Shown piece after piece: positions 59,530 to 64,000 of a stretch of DNA of 64,000 nucleotides (positions are counted from its first letter, which is position 1; the number at the start of each line of letters is the position of its first letter). A model generated the notes under the pieces. It was given only the letters and a program-made list of their open reading frames with translations. It had not been told where the DNA came from and did not search any database. The stretch is from Rosenbergiella australiborealis. GTDB taxonomy: Bacteria; Pseudomonadota; Gammaproteobacteria; Enterobacterales; Enterobacteriaceae. The DNA is taken from contig NZ_JABBFO010000004.1 in NCBI RefSeq assembly GCF_018494035.1, positions 1 to 64,000 on the forward strand, given 5' to 3'. The translations under genes and the position numbers were made by a program.

Positions 59530-61149
59530 TTAATGCTGACGAATATACATATCTTGTGTCTTATAAAATCCTAAGCGGCTGACGAAAACGCCCCCCACCC
59601 AAGGTTTCACTAAAATATTCTGTACATAATAATAAAGGGGAATTGCCGGTACATCATTGCTGAGAATATCGAGCGCTTGCTGGTAATCTGCTTTCGCTTT
59701 TTGTGGTTCGGTCTGCTCGGCCGCGTCATTCACTAGACGATCGTAGTTGGGATTGCTGTATTTACCATCATTTTGCGTATCCCCTGTCATAAAGTTATTC
59801 AGGAACGTCGGTGGCGCATCATAATCGGCGAGCCAAGATTGGCGAATAAGTTGAAAATCACCATTATGTTGCGTTTGGATCAATGTTTTCCACTCTTGAT
59901 TACGTAGGGTGATCTGCGCGCCTAAATTCTTTTTCCACATAGAGCTTAGGGCGATAGCTATTTTTTGGTGATCTTGCTGTGTGTTATACAACAACTCTGC
60001 CTTCAGCGGCTTGTCTGCGCTAAAACCCGCTTCGGCCAGTAATTTTTTCGCTTGCGCAATACGTTGTGCCGGGGTCCATTGTGCAATTTCAGTTGGCTGG
60101 TAGGTTTCTCCGCCAATATGTAACGGCATTAAAGTCCAGGCCGGTTCTTGTCCCATGCCTAAGACTTTATCGGTGATCACCGATTTGTCGACGGCCAAAT
60201 TCAGCGCCATACGCACACGTTGGTCATTAAATGGCGGTTTATTGAGATTAAACCAATATTCGTAGACGCCCAGTAGCGGCGTTTGTTTAATTTGATCAGG
60301 AATCGTTTTCTTGATTTGTGCAAAGTTAACCGTAGGTATTGTGTCTGTTATATCAATTTCACCACTCTGATAGCGGTTTAACGTAGCGGAAGGTTCAACG
60401 ATAGGTAAGTAAGTGACCTTGTTGATAACCGTGCTCGCATTATTCCAGTAGTGCGGGTTACGTTCGGACACAAAACGTTCGTTGATCACCCATTTACTCG
60501 GTTTGAAAGCCCCACTGACAACAATATTGGCAGGCTGCGTCCATTTCTCACCAAATTTTTCGACATTCTGTTGATTCACCGGGTAGAAGCTTGGCGATGC
60601 CGCGGCTTGCAGAAACCACGAAACGGGCTGAGAGAGCGTTACTTGGAAGGTTTGCGCATCTAACGCTTTAACCCCTAAGGCTGAAGGGGGAAGCTTCCCA
60701 TTCATCACCGCATCACCATTAAGAATATGAATTGCACTGATGTAAGATTGGTAAGGTGACGCTGTTTTCGGATCCGCTAATCGTTGCCAGCTATAGACAA
60801 AATCTTGTGCCGTAATAGGTTGTCCGTTCGACCAAGTAATCCCCGGACGTAAATGGAAGGTCCAAACTTTATTATCTTGGTTATCCCACTTTTCGGCTAA
60901 CTCTGGATGAACCTTCCCTTCGCTGTCTAGGGCTACAGCGCCTACGAAACTGTCGAGGATAATATTGAAGGCGTCGTTACTTTCTGCCAGTTGTGGGTCA
61001 AGGGTTGCCGGATCAGAACCATTATTTCGGGTCACCTGTTGCTGATTAGCAAGTATTGTTCCAGCCGGTACTACAGCTGCTTGAGTGGTACTCACCGCAC
61101 CTAATCCTAATAATGCCATGATTGATATGGATAGAATTTTGCGTTGCAT
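59530..61149 (-). CDS. periplasmic oligopeptide-binding protein, OppA/MppA family
   Basis: This is a solute-binding protein of peptide ABC importers (SBP family 5). The 539-residue precursor has a signal peptide ending STTQAA, then NQQQVTRNNGSDPATLDP. The family core NGQPITAQDFVYSWQRL, SPSFYPVNQ, YNTQQDHQKIAIALSS and LADYDAPPTFLNNF follows. Similarity is high to E. coli MppA and OppA (also 537-543 residues). No permease or ATPase gene is near, so it must use a transporter encoded elsewhere. It lies 63 bases downstream of aroA; a GGGGATGAGG ribosome site precedes the ATG. Confidence 0.9.
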   Translation of the reverse strand: MQRKILSISIMALLGLGAVSTTQAAVVPAGTILANQQQVTRNNGSDPATLDPQLAESNDAFNIILDSFVGAVALDSEGKVHPELAEKWDNQDNKVWTFHLRPGITWSNGQPITAQDFVYSWQRLADPKTASPYQSYISAIHILNGDAVMNGKLPPSALGVKALDAQTFQVTLSQPVSWFLQAAASPSFYPVNQQNVEKFGEKWTQPANIVVSGAFKPSKWVINERFVSERNPHYWNNASTVINKVTYLPIVEPSATLNRYQSGEIDITDTIPTVNFAQIKKTIPDQIKQTPLLGVYEYWFNLNKPPFNDQRVRMALNLAVDKSVITDKVLGMGQEPAWTLMPLHIGGETYQPTEIAQWTPAQRIAQAKKLLAEAGFSADKPLKAELLYNTQQDHQKIAIALSSMWKKNLGAQITLRNQEWKTLIQTQHNGDFQLIRQSWLADYDAPPTFLNNFMTGDTQNDGKYSNPNYDRLVNDAAEQTEPQKAKADYQQALDILSNDVPAIPLYYYVQNILVKPWVGGVFVSRLGFYKTQDMYIRQH

Positions 61150-61172
61150 TGTTACCTCATCCCCTGTAAGTA

Positions 61173-61199
61173 TAAAAAAAGCGAGCTTGAGCGCTCGCT
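61173..61199 (-). terminator. rho-independent terminator of serC-aroA
   Basis: On the minus strand AGCGAGC / GCTCGCT is followed by seven T residues, then TATACTTACAGGGG. The next gene (oppA-like) starts only 24 bases further on. Its promoter would have to overlap this terminator, or it depends on read-through. Confidence 0.88.
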
Positions 61200-61212
61200 A
61201 TAATAGTTATTA

Positions 61213-62505
61213 TCAATGCTGGCTGATCGACATAAGTCGTTCAAAATAGTCGGGAAAGGTTTTCGCCGTACATCCCGGGTCGAGGATAGTGACCGGCGTG
61301 TCAGACAGTGCGACCAGTGAGAAACACATCGCCATACGATGGTCATTATAAGTCTCGATTTCAGCATGAATTAGCTGGTCAGGGGGCGTGATAGTGATGT
61401 AATCCTCACCTTCGATCACTTCTGCACCGACTTTACGTAACTCAGTCGCCATCGCAAATAGACGATCAGTTTCCTTCACCCGCCAATTATAAATATTGGT
61501 CATGGTTGTCGTGCCTTTTGCAAATAAGGCTGTGGTAGCAATGGTCATCGCCGCATCAGGAATATGGTTCATGTCCATCGTAACCGCTTGCAGCGGCGCT
61601 CCGGTGCAGGCAATAAAATCATCACCCCATTCGACCTGCGCGCCCATTTTTTCGAGTACATCCGCAAAACGCACGTCACCTTGAACACTCTTGCGTCCGA
61701 TTCCTGTCACTTTCACCGTTCCACCACGAATCGCAGCGGCAGCTAAAAAGTAAGAGGCTGAGGAGGCATCGCCCTCCACCAAAAATTCACCGGGTGCTTG
61801 GTAGTGTTGTTGTCCTTGAATAACGAAGCGTTGATAATTTTGGTTATCCACCGAAACCCCAAACGTCGCCATCAGATTAAGGGTAATATCGATATAAGGT
61901 TTGGACACGAGCTCACCTTTAATATCGATCACCGTTTCACCTTGTGTTAAAGGAGCAGCCATCAGTAATGCGGTTAAAAATTGACTAGAAACTGAACCAT
62001 CTACACGTAGTGTTCCGCCACTAAAGCCCCCTTGTAAACGGATCGGTGGGTAGTGTTCATTTTCTAGGTAAGTGATTTTCGCCCCGCCTTCACGTAACGC
62101 ATCTACCAAGTGACCAATCGGCCTTTCTTTCATTCTGGGCTCGCCCGTTAGCACAATGTTGTTATCGGCTAAACAAAGTGCCGCTGTCAGTGGACGAATT
62201 GCCGTGCCAGCATTACCCAGAAAAATTTCCAACTGTTCTGGGGTTTGCAGTGGGCCTGCGATACCTGTCACAGTACATTCTGTACGATCGGCGGAGAGCG
62301 TATAGTCAATACCCAATGCACTCAGCGCATTCAGCATATGCCGTATATCATCGCTATCGAGCAAATTAGTGAGACGAGTGGTTCCTTTCGCCATCGCGGC
62401 TAGTAACAATGCGCGGTTGGACACGCTTTTAGAACCCGGTAAATTTACCGTTCCCTCGATGCGAGAGATAGGTTGTAGAGTCAGAGATTGCATTACATTA
62501 CTCAT
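61213..62505 (-). CDS. aroA: 5-enolpyruvylshikimate-3-phosphate synthase
   Basis: AroA makes EPSP from shikimate-3-phosphate and PEP in the shikimate pathway; it is the glyphosate target. The 430-residue product has [29 protein letters not shown] (class I pattern, so expected to be sensitive), [13 protein letters not shown] and NHIPDAAMT. The start is the ATG ending at 62505, whose protein begins [12 protein letters not shown]. An internal ATG four codons later gives the E. coli-like start but has no ribosome site. It follows serC on the same strand after a hairpin, in a serC-aroA operon. Confidence 0.97.
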   Translation of the reverse strand: MSNVMQSLTLQPISRIEGTVNLPGSKSVSNRALLLAAMAKGTTRLTNLLDSDDIRHMLNALSALGIDYTLSADRTECTVTGIAGPLQTPEQLEIFLGNAGTAIRPLTAALCLADNNIVLTGEPRMKERPIGHLVDALREGGAKITYLENEHYPPIRLQGGFSGGTLRVDGSVSSQFLTALLMAAPLTQGETVIDIKGELVSKPYIDITLNLMATFGVSVDNQNYQRFVIQGQQHYQAPGEFLVEGDASSASYFLAAAAIRGGTVKVTGIGRKSVQGDVRFADVLEKMGAQVEWGDDFIACTGAPLQAVTMDMNHIPDAAMTIATTALFAKGTTTMTNIYNWRVKETDRLFAMATELRKVGAEVIEGEDYITITPPDQLIHAEIETYNDHRMAMCFSLVALSDTPVTILDPGCTAKTFPDYFERLMSISQH

Positions 62506-62511
62506 ATAACG

Positions 62512-62536
62512 ACTTTCCCCCTGTAAGGGGGAAAGT
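62512..62536 (-). terminator. intercistronic hairpin of serC-aroA
   Basis: ACTTTCCCCC / GGGGGAAAGT is a perfect ten-base stem with loop TGTAA, between the serC stop and the aroA start. No T tract follows it on the minus strand, so it may act as an attenuating or stabilising hairpin. A ribosome site for aroA lies within the 3' arm (GGGGGAAAG). Confidence 0.7.
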
Positions 62537-62550
62537 GAAAAAGTTAACTA

Positions 62551-63636
62551 TTAACCGTGTCGCTTAGCGAAGTCTTGCATGAAGTTGGTTAATGCTTGTA
62601 CGCCTTCGAGTGGCATTGCGTTATAAATCGAAGCACGCATTCCTCCCACCACGCGGTGGCCTTTTAATGCATGAAGGCCGGCTGCTACAGACTCGTCTAA
62701 AAATAATTTATCGAGTTTGTCATCCGTCAGTTGGAATGGAACATTCATTTTAGAACGGTTACGTTCCAAAACAGTATTACGATAGAAATCGCTATTATCA
62801 ATAGTGCTATACAGCAGGTCTGCTTTCGCTTGGTTATGCTTAGCCATTGCGGCAATTCCACCTTGCGCTTTCAACCATTTAAAGACTAAACCAGATAAAT
62901 ACCAAGCAAAGGTCGGTGGCGTATTAAACATTGAATCGTTGTCTGCTAGCGTTTTGAAATCTAAGACCGATGGGAATTGTTGCAGGGTTTTTCCTAAGAG
63001 ATCTTCACGCACAATGACCAAGGTTAATCCAGCAGGGCCGATATTTTTTTGCGCTCCTGCATAGATCACACCGTAACGGTTGATGTCTAAAGGGCGAGAA
63101 AGGATAGTTGAAGAGAGATCAGCAACCACGACACGATCACCGAAATCAGGTTCTTCATCAATCGCCGTGCCGTCAATCGTCTCATTCGGGCAATAATGCA
63201 CATAGGCTGCATTATCGTTAAGTTGCCACTGATTCATCGGTAACAGCGCGACCTTACCATTTTCGGTCGTTTTTATATCAATGACATTAGGCGTACAGAA
63301 TTTCTGCGCCTCATTGATAGCACTGTGTGCCCAATAGCCACCGTCGATATAATCCGCATGTTTTGCTGATCCGAGCAGGTTAGCAGGAATCGCTGCGAAT
63401 TGGGCCCGTGCGCCGCCCTGACAAAATAGGACTTTGTAGTGAGCAGGAATTGCCAGCAAATCGCGGAGGTCTTGTTCTGCGGTCTCGGCAACCGCAATAA
63501 ACTCTTTACTACGATGGCTGATTTCCATCACTGAGGTCCCTAGCCCCTGCCAGTCAAGCAGCTCAGCTTGAACTTGTTCTAACACTGCTTTTGGTAACAT
63601 AGCGGGACCGGAACTAAAATTGAACACCTGCGTCAT
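62551..63636 (-). CDS. serC: phosphoserine aminotransferase
   Basis: SerC converts 3-phosphohydroxypyruvate to phosphoserine and also acts in pyridoxine synthesis. The 361-residue class IV-type PLP enzyme has the N-terminal [16 protein letters not shown], the PLP lysine in [13 protein letters not shown], and [12 protein letters not shown] near the C-terminus. The ATG ending at 63636 follows a TAAAGGGTGAAGGTC site. It is the first gene of the serC-aroA operon. It is divergent from ycaO, with 194 bases between. Confidence 0.97.
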   Translation of the reverse strand: MTQVFNFSSGPAMLPKAVLEQVQAELLDWQGLGTSVMEISHRSKEFIAVAETAEQDLRDLLAIPAHYKVLFCQGGARAQFAAIPANLLGSAKHADYIDGGYWAHSAINEAQKFCTPNVIDIKTTENGKVALLPMNQWQLNDNAAYVHYCPNETIDGTAIDEEPDFGDRVVVADLSSTILSRPLDINRYGVIYAGAQKNIGPAGLTLVIVREDLLGKTLQQFPSVLDFKTLADNDSMFNTPPTFAWYLSGLVFKWLKAQGGIAAMAKHNQAKADLLYSTIDNSDFYRNTVLERNRSKMNVPFQLTDDKLDKLFLDESVAAGLHALKGHRVVGGMRASIYNAMPLEGVQALTNFMQDFAKRHG

Positions 63637-63830
63637 TGACCTTCACCCTTTATTATTCTGTCGAATCATTTGCGCTAAGGTATCGGTTTTATCACTGCCA
63701 GAATATTGCTGCAATAAATAATCTCTTCAATAATAAAGATTGCTGCAAATCCCCGCACAACGATAGCCGCTGACAGTGAAAAAACGTATGATAGAGGCCA
63801 TCATTTCTTGATTAACCAGAGAGCGCCACC
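63637..63830. promoter_or_regulatory. serC-ycaO divergent spacer with a direct repeat
   Basis: ATTGCTGCAA occurs at 63705-63714 and 63739-63748, 34 bases apart on the same strand, about three helical turns. This spacer must carry both promoters. E. coli serC is controlled by Lrp and CRP; whether these repeats are sites for either is unknown. No gene is seen here. Confidence 0.35.
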
Positions 63831-64000
63831 ATGACGCAGACCTTTATCCCCGGCAAAGATGCCGCCCTTGAAGATTCTATTAGCCGTTTTCAAGATAAAC
63901 TTCAGCAGCTCGGCTTTACTATCGAAGAAGCCTCATGGCTTAACCCTGTCCCTAATGTTTGGTCTGTGCATGTCCGCGATAAAGATTGCGCACTCTGCTT
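63831..64000 (+). CDS. ycaO: YcaO (ribosomal S12 methylthiotransfer accessory), 5' end only
   Basis: The first 56 codons read MTQTFIPGKDAALEDSISRF and then EEASWLNPVPNVWSVHVRDK and end DCALCF. This matches E. coli YcaO, which contributes to beta-methylthiolation of S12 with RimO and belongs to the family of ATP-dependent cyclodehydratases. The gene is cut off by the window edge, so the ATP-binding residues lie outside. The start ATG at 63831 has GAGAGCGCCACC upstream. Confidence 0.95.
   Translation, partial: MTQTFIPGKDAALEDSISRFQDKLQQLGFTIEEASWLNPVPNVWSVHVRDKDCALC

Noticed and set aside
1-64000. CRISPR array, insertion sequence, prophage or defence system
   Set aside because: No regularly spaced repeats, transposase or integrase motifs, or phage-like genes were seen; the gene order is housekeeping throughout.

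Overview
The window reads as a chromosome segment of a moderately low-GC member of the Enterobacterales. From fabA to serC nearly every gene has a recognisable Escherichia coli-type counterpart in the same order and relative orientation. This includes the mukFEB operon, matP, sulA/ompA, the ycaR-lpxK-msbA-comEC block, rpsA-ihfB and serC-aroA. MukBEF and MatP place it among enterobacteria and close relatives. The family (Erwiniaceae-like is my guess) cannot be fixed from this window alone.

Layout. Bases 1-3230 hold a minus-strand tRNA-Leu/tRNA-Cys pair, pgsA and uvrC, then yecF. Bases 3250-5960 hold cycA, an EamA transporter and tRNA-Ser(UGA). Bases 6171-14290 hold yccA, tusE, rlmI, hspQ, helD, yccF, yccS and sxy. 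Bases 14443-19605 hold SOS-controlled sulA, ompA with its long leader, matP, the Lon-like ycbZ, fabA, and rmf (55 codons, opposite strand). Bases 19760-30254 hold pqiABC, uup, rlmL, ycbX, zapC and pyrD. Bases 30342-39844 hold pepN, pncB, asnS, an OmpF-type porin, aspC, ycbL and ycbK. Bases 39998-50047 hold ldtD, mukB-mukE-mukF-cmoM and elyC. Bases 50077-59128 hold kdsB, ycaR, lpxK, msbA, comEC, ihfB, rpsA and cmk. The right end carries a small unknown gene, an orphan OppA/MppA-type binding protein, aroA, serC and the 5' end of ycaO.

The genes form a housekeeping set. Envelope functions are lipid A flipping and phosphorylation (lpxK, msbA, kdsB), phospholipid transport (pqi), murein remodelling (ldtD, mepK, elyC), porins (ompA, ompF) and unsaturated fatty acid synthesis (fabA). 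Chromosome functions are mukBEF, matP, ihfB, sulA, zapC, helD and uvrC. Translation and ribosome functions are rpsA, asnS, rlmL, rlmI, rmf, uup and the tRNAs.

No CRISPR array, insertion sequence, prophage or defence island was seen, and I found no convincing unknown multi-gene system. The points worth attention are local: missing neighbours (uvrY, glyW, yccX, yccU-yccT-mgsA, ycaL), joins of blocks that are far apart in E. coli, and several readable regulatory sites. The sites are the sulA LexA box, a palindrome inside the fabA promoter, a C-tract start site at pyrD, the ompA leader and the serC-aroA hairpin. Gene names rest on recalled homology and visible motifs, not on database searches.
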